Positions 1-9,403 of a stretch of 64,000 nucleotides of DNA are shown here, one piece after another. The notes under the pieces are model-generated. The model was not told where the DNA came from. It saw only the letters and a list, made by a program, of their open reading frames with translations, and ran no database searches. The stretch covers positions 128,309-192,308 of the forward strand of contig NW_011929459.1 of NCBI RefSeq assembly GCF_000182925.2, in the 5' to 3' direction. Position 1 is the first letter of the stretch; the number at the start of each line of letters is the position of its first letter. This stretch comes from Neurospora crassa OR74A (Eukaryota; Ascomycota; Sordariomycetes; Sordariales; Sordariaceae). Position numbers and translations under genes: made by a program.

Positions 1-485
1 ATTTTAATTTATAAAGTATTATTATTACGTAGCTCCTTATAGTCTACTAGGGAGTTAATGTTAATAGTGTAAATTACTTTAGTATTATTTTAGTAAAGGT
101 TTTGTTTTTATTAAATAATATTTAAGAAGATCCTATAAGTATTAGGGAGTACCCTATAAATATTGAAGGGTAGGTTCTATAAATAATTAATTATTAATTA
201 AATTTATTTATAAACTGCTAGGGGTATTGGTTAGTTAGGGAAGCCTTTAGGTAGAACCTTTTATATTAGGCTTCCTTTTGGAGCGTATAAGCGGTATGCG
301 AGAGGCGTTTTACATTCTCCTATTTTCTTACTAATTATATTTTGGGGAATTTAGAAGGGGAAAGTAAATATATATTTCAAAGTAAATTCGGCCTTGCTAT
401 ACGAGCTTCGGATTATTTACTTTTATAATTTTGTAAATTCTTTTATTTATTTACGAATAGTTAGTCTTTTTAGGCGTACGATAGT
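1..485 (+). other. Intergenic spacer, 3' end (5' ETS part) of the unit before unit 1
   Basis: This stretch aligns without indels to 8919-9403, the end of the next spacer, so the array continues to the left of the window. It should lie entirely within the presumed 5' external transcribed spacer, because the candidate promoter sits 683 nt upstream of 18S. All differences from the unit-1 spacer that I checked are transitions. No gene is visible in it. Confidence 0.9.
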
Positions 486-2366
486 TATTTAATTAATTCT
501 ATTAGTAGTTATATATTTATTTTAAAGATTAAGTTATATATATTTAAATTTAAGTAATTAAATTGCGAAATTGCAAATAGTTTATTAAATTAATTATAAT
601 TTATTTAATAGTACTTTACTATATAAATAACTATAGTAATTCTAGAGTTAATATATGTTAAAAACCCTAATTTCGGAAGGGGTATATTTATTAGATTAAA
701 AATTAATACCCTTTAGGGTTAATTAGTAATTTATAATAATTTTTCGAATTATATAGCTTTACGTTAGTAATAGTTTATTTAAATTTTTGCCCTATTAATT
801 TTCGACGGTTGGGTTTTGGCTAGTTATAGTGATAATAGGTAATGGAGGGTTAGGGCTCGACCTTGGAGAAGGAGTTTGAGAAACGGCTATTATATTTAAG
901 GAAGGTAGTAAGCGTGTAAATTATTTAATTCCGATATAGGGAGGTAGTAATAATAAATATTAATATAAGGCTCTTTTAGGTTTTGTAATTAGAATAAGTA
1001 TAATTTAAATCCTTTAACGAGGAATAATTGGAGGGTAAGTTTGGTGCTAGTAGTTGCGGTAATTCTAATTCTAATAGTATATATTAAAGTTATTGAGGTT
1101 AAAAAGTTTGTAATTGAACTTTGGGCTCGGCTTATTAGTCCGTTTTACTATATATATTAATTGGGTTGGGCCTTTTTTTTTGGAGAACTATATACTTTTT
1201 ATTAAGTATGTTGGGGAATTAGGACTTTTACTATAAATAAATTAGATTATTTAAAGAAGGCCTATATTCGAATATATTAGTATAGAATAATAGAATAGAA
1301 TATATAGTTCTATTTTATTAGTTTCTAGGACTGTTGTAATAATTAATAAGGATAGTCGGGGGTATTAGTATTTAATTATTAGAGGTGAAANNNNNNNNNN
1401 NNNNNNNNNNNNNNNNNNNNNNNNNNNNNNNNNNNNNNNNNNNNNNNNNNNNNNNNNNNNNNNNNNNNNNNNNNNNNNNNNNNNNNNNNNAAGATTAACT
1501 ATTACGAAAGTATTTGCTAAGGATATTTTTATTAATTAGGAATGAAAGTTAAGGGATTGAAGATAATTAGATATTGTTGTAGTTTTAATTATAAATTATA
1601 TTGATTAGGGATTGGACGGTATTATTTTTTAACTTGTTTAGTACTTTATAATAAATTAAAATATTTAGGCTCTTAGGGGAGTATAATTATAAGGTTGAAA
1701 TTTAAAGAAATTAACGGAAGGGTACTATTAGGGGTGGAGTTTACGGTTTAATTTAATTTAATATAGGGAAACTTATTAGGTCCAAATACGATGAGGATTA
1801 ATAGATTGAGAATTCTTTCTTAATTTCGTAGGTAGTAGTATATAGCTATTCTTAGTTAGTAGAGTGATTTGTTTGTTTAATTATAATAATAAACGAGACT
1901 TTAATTTACTAAATAGCTTATATTATTTTGGTAATACGCTAATTTTTTAGAGGGATTATTAGTTTAAGCTAATAGAAGTTTGAGGTAATAATAGGTTTAT
2001 AATACCTTTAAATATTTTGGGCCGTACGTGCGCTATACTAATATAGTTAGCGAGTATTTCTTTAGCCGGAAGGTCCGGGTAATTTTATTAAATTATATTG
2101 TATTAGGGATAGAGTATTGCAATTATTACTCTTTAATAAAGAATCCCTAGTAAATGTAAATTATTAGTTTATATTAATTATATCCTTACCCTTTATATAC
2201 ACCGCCTGTTGTTACTACCGATTAAATAGTTTAGTAAAGTTTTTGGACTAGTTTAGGGAGGTTGGTAACGATTACTTAAAGTTGGAAAACTATTTAAATT
2301 CGGTTATTTAGAGGAAGTAAAAATTATAATAAAATTTCCGTTAGTAAATTAGTAGAAGGATTATTA
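486..2366 (+). pseudogene. 18S (SSU) rRNA gene copy 1, RIP-degraded, contains N gap
   Basis: Small-subunit rRNA gene of unit 1. The start is set by the mutated form of the universal 18S 5' end (tatttaattaattct matches TACCTGGTTGATCCT). The end is set by ggattatta (GGATCATTA) at 2358-2366. The span is 1881 nt because a 100-N gap replaces about 15 nt; the true length should be 1796 like every other copy, so there is no group I intron. The 530-loop 19-mer (GTGCCAGCAGCCGCGGTAA) is at 1044-1062 with four changes, all C-to-T. The decoding-region segment near 2196-2220 keeps acaccgcc but has lost the following CCGTCGC. CpA is absent from 601-1200 while TpG is common, so this copy was mutated mainly as C-to-T on the + strand. 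It cannot be expected to make a working SSU rRNA. Confidence 0.95.
1391..1490. other. Assembly gap (100 N) in 18S copy 1; ~15 nt missing
   Basis: Exactly 100 N, a typical placeholder length. Aligning the flanks (aggtgaaa before, aagattaact after) to 18S copy 2 leaves only 15 nt unaccounted for. The gap therefore hides either 15 nt or 15 nt plus a whole number of collapsed rDNA units. Confidence 0.97.
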
Positions 2367-2557
2367 TAGAGTTATAAAACTCCTATAAATTATTGCGAAT
2401 TTTACTTATATAGTTACTTCGGCGCTAGCGGTTTAGAAAGGCCTTCGGGCTCTCTTAGATTTTTGGGTTTTTTATTTATAGGAGGCTGCCCGTTAGAGTG
2501 CCGAAATTAAATTTTTAATATTTTATATTTTTTTAAATAAATTTTTAAATAAATTAA
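2367..2557 (+). other. ITS1, unit 1
   Basis: Internal transcribed spacer 1, 191 nt, between the 18S end (ggattatta) and the 5.8S start. It opens with tagagttataaaactcc, which matches the common fungal opening CAGAGTTGCAAAACTCC after C-to-T and G-to-A changes. It retains the GC-rich core around 2421-2460 (ggcgctagcgg, gccttcgggc), where few CpA sites would have existed. Confidence 0.9.
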
Positions 2558-2714
2558 AACTTTTAATAACGGATTTCTTAGTTCTAATATCGATAAAGAA
2601 TGTAGTAAAATGTAATAAGTAATATAAATTGTAAAATTTAGTAAATTATTGAATTTTTAAATGTATATTGTGTTTGTTAATATTTTAGCGAGTATATTTA
2701 TTCGAACGTTATTT
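2558..2714 (+). pseudogene. 5.8S rRNA gene copy 1, RIP-degraded
   Basis: 157 nt, aligned from AACTTTCAACAACGG (here aacttttaataacgg) to the fungal 5.8S 3' end; the last few bases are assigned by homology. The diagnostic CGATGAAGAACG at 2591-2602 reads cgataaagaatg, with one G-to-A and one C-to-T change. It lies 191 nt after 18S and 150 nt before 28S, as in the other units. In a normal unit it would pair with 28S in the large subunit; here it is presumed non-functional. Confidence 0.93.
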
Positions 2715-2864
2715 TAATTATTAAATTCTATTTGCGTTAGGGATCTGCGGCTATCCGCGGTTTTTTAAAATTAGTAGTGGGCTTACTAGTTATACCGAGC
2801 GTAGTAATTTTATATTGCTATAGTTATATAGTGGGTTTTTACTATAAAACCCCCTATTTTTAAA
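2715..2864 (+). other. ITS2, unit 1
   Basis: 150 nt spacer between 5.8S and 28S. It retains tctgcggctatccgcgg around 2744-2760, the base of a G+C-rich hairpin in which only one C appears lost. It ends with aaaaccccc tatttttaaa just before 28S. Confidence 0.9.
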
Positions 2865-5800
2865 GTTAACCTCGGATTAAGTAGGAATACCCGCTGAATT
2901 TAAATATATTAATAAGTAGAGGAAAAGAAATTAATAGGGATTACCCTAATAATAGTGAATAAAGTAATAATAATTTAAATTTAAAATTTAATTTTAGCCC
3001 GAATTGTAATTTATAGAAGAAGCTTTTAGTAAGGTACTTTTTGAGTCCTTTAGAACGGAGCGTTATAGAGGGTGAGAGTTTTGTATAATTGGATGTTGAT
3101 TTAATATAAAGTTCCTTTGATGAGTTGAGTAGTTTGGGAATATTATTTAAAATAGGAGGTAAATTTCTTCTAAAGTTAAATACTAGTTAGAGATTAATAG
3201 TATATAAATAAAGTAATTGAAAGATAAAAAATACTTTAAAAAGAGGGTTAAATAATATATAAAATTATTGAAAGGGAAGTGTTTGTAATTAGATTTATAC
3301 TATTCTAATTATTTAATATTTTTATTGGTATATTTGGGATGGTTTAGGTTAGTATCGGTTTTAGTAGGGGGATAAAGGTCCGGGGAACGTAGCTCCTTTA
3401 GGAGTATTATAGCTCTGGGTGTAATACTTTTGTTAGGACTGAGGTTTGTGTATTTATAAGGATATTAGTATAATAGTTATTAATAACCTATTTTGAAATA
3501 TGGATTAAGGAATTAAGGTTTTACGTAAGTATTTGGGTATAAAATTTGTATATATAATAAAAGTGAATATAAGTGAGAGTTTTAGTATATTATTAATTAA
3601 TTCTAATATATTTAGATAGATTTAAGTAAGAGTATTAAACTTTAGATTCGAAAGATAATGAATTATATTTAAATAGGGTAAAGCTAGAGGAAATTTTAGT
3701 AGAGGTTTGTAACGGTTTTAACGTATAAATTAATTATTAAATTTAAATATAGGGGTGAAAGATTAATTGAATTATTTAGTAGTTAATTACTACCGAAGTT
3801 TCCCTTAGGATAGTAATATTATTTTTTAGTTTTATAAGGTAAAACGAATAATTAGGGATTCGGGGGCGCTTTTTAGCCTTTATCTATTTTTAAACTTTAA
3901 ATATATAAGAAGCCCTTATTATTTAATTAAATATAGGTATTCGAATATATTAATATTAGTAGGTTATTTTTAGTAAGTAGAATTAGCGATACGGAATGAA
4001 CCGAACGCGGGGTTAAAGTATTGGAGTAGACGTTTATTAGATATTATAAAAAGTGTTAATATATTTTAATAGTAGGACGGTAGTTATAGAAGTTAGAATT
4101 TACTAAGGATTATATAATAATTTACTTGCCGAATATATTAGTTTTGAAAATGGATAGCGCTTAAGCGTCTTACCTATACCTTGCCTTTAGAGTAGAAACG
4201 ATACTTTAAAAAGTAGGCGGTTGTAGAGGTTAGTAACGAAGTTTAGGGCGTAAGTTTGGGTTGAACGGCCTTTAGTATAGATTTTATTAGTAGTAGTAAA
4301 TATTTTAATAAGAATTTGAAGGACCGAAGTAGGGAAAAGTTCTATATAAATAGCGGTTGGATATAGGTTAATTAATTTTAAATTATAGGGAAGTTCTGTT
4401 TTAAAGGGGTATTTGTATTTTGTATAGCGAAAGGGAAGTTGGTTAATATTTTAATATTTGGATGTAGGTTTTGCGCGGTAATATAATTAAATATGGAGAC
4501 GATGGTGGAGGCTTCGGGTAGAATTTTTTTTTCTTTTTAATAATCTATTACTTTAAAAATAGTTTATTTAGAGATAGGGTTTAATAGTTAGAAGAGTTTA
4601 ATACTTTTATTAGGTCCGGTACGCTTTTAATATCCTTTGAAAATTTGTAGGAGGGAATAATTCTTATATTAGATTGTACTTATAATTATAGTAGGTCTTT
4701 AAAGTAAATAGCTTTTAGTTAATAGAATAATATAAATAAAGGAAGTTAGTAAAATAGATTTATAATTTTAGGAAAAGGATTAGTTCTAAAGGTTAAGTAT
4801 ATCGGGCTTTGGGTAGATGCCCTAAGAGTAGATTACTACTAGCTAGGTAACTGGTTGGTAGCTTTTAGTATCCAGGTATAAAAGTTTTTAGTAGATTTCG
4901 GTTGTCCGGTATATATTTAATAATTAATTTAGAATTAGTATAGATAGGGGGAATTTAATTATTTAATTAAAATATAGTATTACAATAGTTAGAAAGTAGT
5001 ATTAATATAATATGATTTTTATTTAGTATTTTAAATATTAAAGTGAAGAAATTCAATTAAGCGTAGGTAAATAGCGGGAGTAATTATAATTCTCTTAAAG
5101 TAGCTAAATACTTCGTTATTTAATTAATAATACGTATAAATAGATTAATAAGATTCTTATTATCCCTATCTATTATTTAGCGAAATTATAATTAAGGGAA
5201 TAGGTTTAGTAGAATTAGTAGGGAAAGAAGACCCTATTAAATTTAATTCTAATTTAATATTATAAAAAGATATAGGAGGTATAGAATAGGTAGGAGCTTT
5301 AGCGCCGGTAAAATACTATTATTCCTATTATTTTTTTACTTATTTAATTAAGCGGGGCTGGATTTTCATCCAACTTCTAATTTTAAGGTCCTTCGTAGGC
5401 TGACTCGGATTGAAGATATTATTAGGTAGGGAATTTGGCTGGGGCGGTATATTTATTAAATTATAATATAGGTATTTTAAGGAGGGTTTATAGAGAATAG
5501 AAATCTTTAGTAAAATAAAAGGGTAAAAGTCCTTTTGATTTTAATTTTCAATATAAATATAAATTATAAAAGTGTAGTTTATCAATCTTTTAGTCCTTCG
5601 AAATTTGAGGCTAGAGGTGCTAGAAAAGTTATTATAAGGATAATTGGCTTATAGCGGCTAAGTATTTATAGCGATATTGCTTTTTGATCCTTTGATATTG
5701 GTTCTTCCTATTATATTGAAGTAGAATTTGGTAAGCGTTAGATTGTTTATTTATTAATAGGGAATATAAGTTAGGTTTAGACTATTATAAAATAAGTTAG

Positions 5801-6198
5801 TTTTACCTTATTAATAATTTTATTATAATAGTAATTGAATTTAGTATAAAAGGAATTGTTTATTTAAATAATTAGTTTTTATAATTGTTCGACCGGGTAG
5901 TATTGTAATATTACTATTTATTAGATAATAATTAAACGCCTCTAAGTTAGAATTTATATTAAAATACAATAATACTTTTAATATATTATAAATATATAAA
6001 AATAAGCTCCGGCCTTATATTTTAGTAGGCGATTCCTCTATTAGCTTTAAAGTGGCTAGCGGTAATTTATATATTATAATTTTAATATATATTAAATTAA
6101 ATTTTTTATAGATAATTTAGATATACGAAAGGGTTTTATAAGTAGTAGAATAGTTTTATTATTATAATTTATTAAGGGTAAGCCCTCCTTCATTTAGA
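2865..6198 (+). pseudogene. 28S (LSU) rRNA gene copy 1, RIP-degraded, full length
   Basis: Large-subunit rRNA gene, 3334 nt. The start is the mutated GTTGACCTCGGATCAGG (gttaacctcggattaag), followed by the recognisable aatacccgctgaa and aggaaaagaaa. The end is placed near agccctccttcatttaga by comparison with known fungal 28S 3' ends; that boundary is good to perhaps 10-20 nt. The sarcin-ricin loop AGTACGAGAGGAAC is at 5843-5856 with four changes (C-to-T twice, G-to-A twice). This loop binds elongation factors and is essentially invariant, so this copy should be dead. The length equals that of all other ungapped copies, so no intron is present. Confidence 0.95.
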
Positions 6199-6518
6199 TT
6201 TTTTAGTAGAAAAGTCTGTTTAATAAGTGGGTATTTATTGGGGGGTTCCTTTGAGATTTGGTTATTAGAATCCGAAAGGGCGAAAGTACTTTATTAGAGG
6301 GAAAGTATAGGGTAAGTAGGGATAAGAAGGGGATTTAATTAAATTTAGTATTTCTTAAATTTAAACAATATTATTTTAAGGGTACGGGTAAGTTAGGTAT
6401 AAGGAGTTTACTATATTAGTAGTTAATTTATAGAAGGTTTAGTAGCTATATATAGTATATACCTAGGGAAGTGTCGATTAGTATAATATATATAAGTATA
6501 GCCGGGTTGGGCCTTTAT

Positions 6519-6850
6519 AAATTTTAGTAATTATAGTAAGTAAGGTAGGTAAGAGCAACCGATTGAGCGGTGGCGGGGTAGGAGCAATTGGGTAGGCGAA
6601 TAATTTTTAAGTAAGTTTATAGTTTTAAATAAGTAAATATATTTATAATTGGGTTAGGTATAGTACTAAGTAAGTAAGTATATTCGAATTATATAAGGTA
6701 ATATAGAAAAGAGAGGGTAGGTAAGTGCGTTCGGGCGGGTTAGGTGTATAAGGTAGGTAAGTGCGTTTAGGTATAGAATTTTTATATAAATAGTAACTAT
6801 ATTAGGAAAGTAAGGGCGAAGGTTTGTATAGGGTAGGTAAGAAGGATTAA
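6519..6850 (+). repeat. Spacer block of short GGCAGGCAAG-like motifs
   Basis: The motif gtaggtaag and close variants recur at about 6546, 6717, 6752 and 6831, with weaker ones near 6573, 6588 and 6660. Less mutated units show the ancestral bases: ggcgaa at 6592 and ggcaaacg at 57053-57060 in unit 7 imply that GGTAGGTAAG was GGCAGGCAAG. Equivalent blocks start at about 15352, 24181, 32121, 39447, 48274 and 56899. The role is unknown; spacer motifs of this kind are often enhancers or protein-binding arrays, but I see no proof of that here. Confidence 0.6.
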
Positions 6851-7155
6851 GAGGTTTGGGGGGGTTAAAAGGTTGTTTTTTAACTCCTATTAGAAGGGGT
6901 TTATTAAAGGAAAGGGTAGGGTAGTAATAGGAGGGGGTAAGTAAGTAAAGAAGCTATATAGTTAAATAAAAGTATTTATAGCTTTTTTATTAGAAAATAT
7001 AGTAGGGTAAATAGGAAAAGGTTATATAAAATTGTATTTTTATATAAGGTAAAGGTATAAAGGGGGAGGCTATTTTTTTAATTTTTAGGTAGGCGAGGTA
7101 GTAGGTAGGCTACTTGGGCTAGGAATAGTTTAATTTTTAGGGGGGGAGCAAAAAT

Positions 7156-7422
7156 TTCTTTTTTCTTTTTCTTTTTTTTTTTTATTTATTTATTTTTTTT
7201 CTTTCTTTTTTTTCTCCTCCTTCTTTCTTCTTCCTACTTTTATCCTTTTTATTATTCTTCCTCCTCCCTTTCCTTTCTTCTCTATTTTCCTTCGTTTTAG
7301 TTCTTTTTTTCTTTTTTCTTCCTTTTTTTTTTTTCTTTTTAGTTTTTAACCTCTTTTTAGGGCTTTCCTCTCTTAATATTTCTTTCCTTATACCTCTAAA
7401 CCCCCTTCCGTTCCCTTCTTTT
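7156..7422 (+). repeat. Polypyrimidine (T/C) block in spacer
   Basis: About 265 nt almost free of A and G on the + strand (ttcttttt, ctcctcc and similar). It keeps many C residues, in CT and CC contexts. A polypyrimidine strand offers almost no CpA on either strand, so RIP would leave it largely intact; this explains why it looks the same in every unit. Equivalents: 15989-16255, 24818-25084, 32758-33024, 40084-40350, 48911-49177, 57536-57802. Confidence 0.85.
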
Positions 7423-7499
7423 ATATTATATTTATATAAGGATAAAAAAGTAATATGATTAATATGTAAATAAAATAAAGAAGGTTTTTATTCTTCTTT

Positions 7500-7505
<6 letters not shown>

Positions 7506-7557
<52 letters not shown>
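7506..7557 (+). repeat. Poly-T run, length-variable between units
   Basis: Uninterrupted T run of 52, followed in all units by atatatatttttcttac. Other units: 16339-16386 (48), 25168-25213 (46), 33108-33149 (42), 40434-40479 (46), 49261-49302 (42), 57886-57930 (45). Subtracting it from each spacer leaves exactly 3153 nt every time. Absolute lengths may carry sequencing error, as for any long homopolymer. Confidence 0.93.
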
Positions 7558-7560
<3 letters not shown>

Positions 7561-7871
7561 TATATTTTTCTTACTTTCCTTCTACTTTTTTACTTTTATA
7601 ATATCTTACCCCCTTAGTAAATTTCTTCCTTTCTTTTTCTTTTTATTCTTCTTTTCATCCTCTTATTCTACTTCTAAATCTTTATTAAGTAAGGGCGTTT
7701 ATAAAGTAAATAAATACTTTTAGAATAGTAGGAGCTAGATTATAATAAGAATAGAGGTTTTTTTTATAAATATAGGAAGAAGAAGGTATTTGGAAGTAAT
7801 TAAATCGATTAATTAGAATTTATACGGTTTTGAATGAATTGTTAGGGAAGGGTAGGTAAATAATTAATAGT

Positions 7872-7914
7872 AGGAAAGAAGAAAAAGAAGAAAAAAAGAA
7901 AAAAAAAAAAGAAA
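7872..7914 (+). repeat. Purine (A/G) block in spacer
   Basis: A run of A with interspersed G (aggaaagaagaaaaagaag, then mostly A) about 310 nt after the poly-T run. It is the strand complement in character of the upstream polypyrimidine block and is equally free of CpA and TpG. Its length is the same in all seven spacers. Confidence 0.8.
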
Positions 7915-8270
7915 TTTTAAAAGTAGTAAAAGAAGAAGGGTAATAGAATTTAAGGAGTATAAATAGTTAGTAGAGTAGGTAGGGTGTTAGGTGGTTTTGG
8001 TTGTATAGGTAGGGAGGATATATTGAGGTTAGTATATTAATAAAGAAAATTAAATTAGTAAATATAAAAAGAAAAAAATAAGAATAATATAAATATTTTT
8101 AATATAGTTATAAAATATTGTAAATTATATTAGGGAAGATAAAAAGTAGTTAATTTTTTATTTAGTAGAAATGTAATTTAAGTAAACGTTGTAAGGTAGA
8201 TATATTTATTTTATATAAGAAAGGTACGGCCGAGGTTAAAAAGGTAGAAGAAGGAAAAGTAATAAAGGGT

Positions 8271-8540
8271 AGTATTTATTGAGTGTAGGGTAAGTAAGAA
8301 CAATTAGGTAGGTAAGGAAGGTGTAATTAACCTTTGGAAGCTAAAGTTTTAAAAAGGAAAATTATAAGTAGGTAGCGTTTATTAAATATAGGGTAGGTAA
8401 GAATTATAAAGTAGGTATAATAGGTTTATATAAGAAAGGTAAAATTAAAGTTGAAAAGAAAAAAGTAGTAGGCGGATAGTACTTATTAAATATAGGGTAG
8501 GTAGGAATAATTGGGTAGGTAAGGAAGGTGTAATTAATTT
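8271..8540 (+). repeat. Three degenerate ~103 nt sub-repeats in spacer
   Basis: Three imperfect copies begin at 8271, 8374 and 8478 (spacing 103 and 104). Each starts agtatttatt, agcgtttatt or agtacttatt, followed by a tagggtaggtaag-type motif. The first and third are the most alike: each is preceded about 60 nt upstream by ttatataagaaaggta, and both end in aaggaaggtgtaattaa. They carry the same short motif as the block after 28S. Equivalent sets begin near 17100, 25927, 33863, 41193, 50016 and 58644. Confidence 0.65.
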
Positions 8541-8715
8541 AATAAGGAAGGTATAGTCTTTATAAATTTAGAGTAAGATTTTTAAGAAAGTACGATCTAA
8601 TTGGGTAGTTAGGTAGTTATAAATTAATTTTTAAAATTTCTTATATTAAGGAATTTTACGGGAGTTGAAAAGTTGCAGTTTAAATTGTTAGGCTATATTG
8701 TCCTTAGATTTGAGG

Positions 8716-8765
8716 TTGGAGGGTATATAAGAAGGAGCGGCGGAGAGTAATAGGAAAGAGTAAAC
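8716..8765 (+). promoter_or_regulatory. Candidate RNA polymerase I promoter / transcription start region
   Basis: A gggtatataa element followed by gaaggagcggcggagagtaa lies 683 nt before 18S in every unit: 8721, 17550, 26377, 34313 (ggatatataa), 41643, 50466 and 59094 (aggtatataa). It is better conserved between copies than its surroundings, partly because it holds few CpA/TpG sites. The distance fits a typical fungal 5' ETS of about 0.7 kb. Assignment rests on position and conservation only; the true start site could lie elsewhere in the distal spacer. Confidence 0.35.
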
Positions 8766-9403
8766 GGTAAAACTATTCGGTTATCCTTACTTTCGGCTCC
8801 TTTTTATAGGTATAAGTAAGAATATATAGGGTTTACTCTATTTAGAAGCCTTCTATAGGAGGGTTATTCTAGTTTATAGTTTAGGTACCTTCTTATAGTA
8901 ATTTGTAAAGGAAATTAAGTTTTAGTTTATAGAGCGTTATTATTATATAGTTCCTTACAGTTTATTAGGGAATTAATATTAATAGTATAAATTATTTTAG
9001 TATTATTTTAATAAAGGTTTTACTTTTATTAGGTGGTATTTGAGAAGATCCTATAGGCGTTAGGGAATACCCTATAAATGCCGAGGGGTGGGTTTTATAG
9101 ATAATTAGCTATTGGTTAAATTTATTTATAAGCCGCTGGGGGTATTAGTTAGTTAGGGAAGCCTTTGGGTAGAATTTTTTATATTAGGCCTTTTCTTAGG
9201 GCGTATAGGCGGTATGCGAGAGGCGTTTTATACTCTCCTATCTTCTTACTAATTATATTTTAGGGAATTTAGGAGGGGAAAATAAATATATATTTCGAGG
9301 TAAGTTCGGCCTTGTTGTACGAGTTTCGGATTGCCTACTTTTGTAATTTTATAAATTCTTTTGCTTATTTGCGAGTAGTTAGTTTTTTTAGGCGTACGAT
9401 AGT

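Larger units (their letters stand above)
6199..9403 (+). other. Intergenic spacer (3' ETS + NTS + 5' ETS), unit 1
   Basis: 3205 nt between 28S and the next 18S: 3153 fixed nt plus a 52-T run at 7506-7557, the longest in the window. In order it holds a motif-rich block (about 6519-6850), polypyrimidine block (7156-7422), poly-T, purine block (7872-7914), three ~103 nt sub-repeats (8271-8540), a TATATAA element (8721) and the presumed 5' ETS (about 8725-9403). No ORF, 5S gene or tRNA is visible. The base before the T run is T at 7505, where the other units have G or A; this is one of the few non-transition differences I found. Confidence 0.92.

Noticed and set aside
486-6198. Group I or spliceosomal introns in 18S/28S
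   Set aside because: 18S (1796) and 28S (3334) have usual intron-free lengths and are the same in all ungapped copies.
7140-7560. Poly-T and pyrimidine tract as retrotransposon tail or transposon end
   Set aside because: It is present at the same place in every spacer with no flanking target-site duplication or coding remnants; it is part of the rDNA unit.
8271-8540. CRISPR-like array
   Set aside because: Only three degenerate copies with dissimilar intervals, inside a fungal rDNA spacer; there are no short exact repeats with unique spacers.
6199-9403. 5S rRNA gene in the spacer, as in some fungi
   Set aside because: I looked for mutated forms of the 5S 5' end and internal control region on the + strand and saw none. 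In many Pezizomycotina 5S genes are dispersed.
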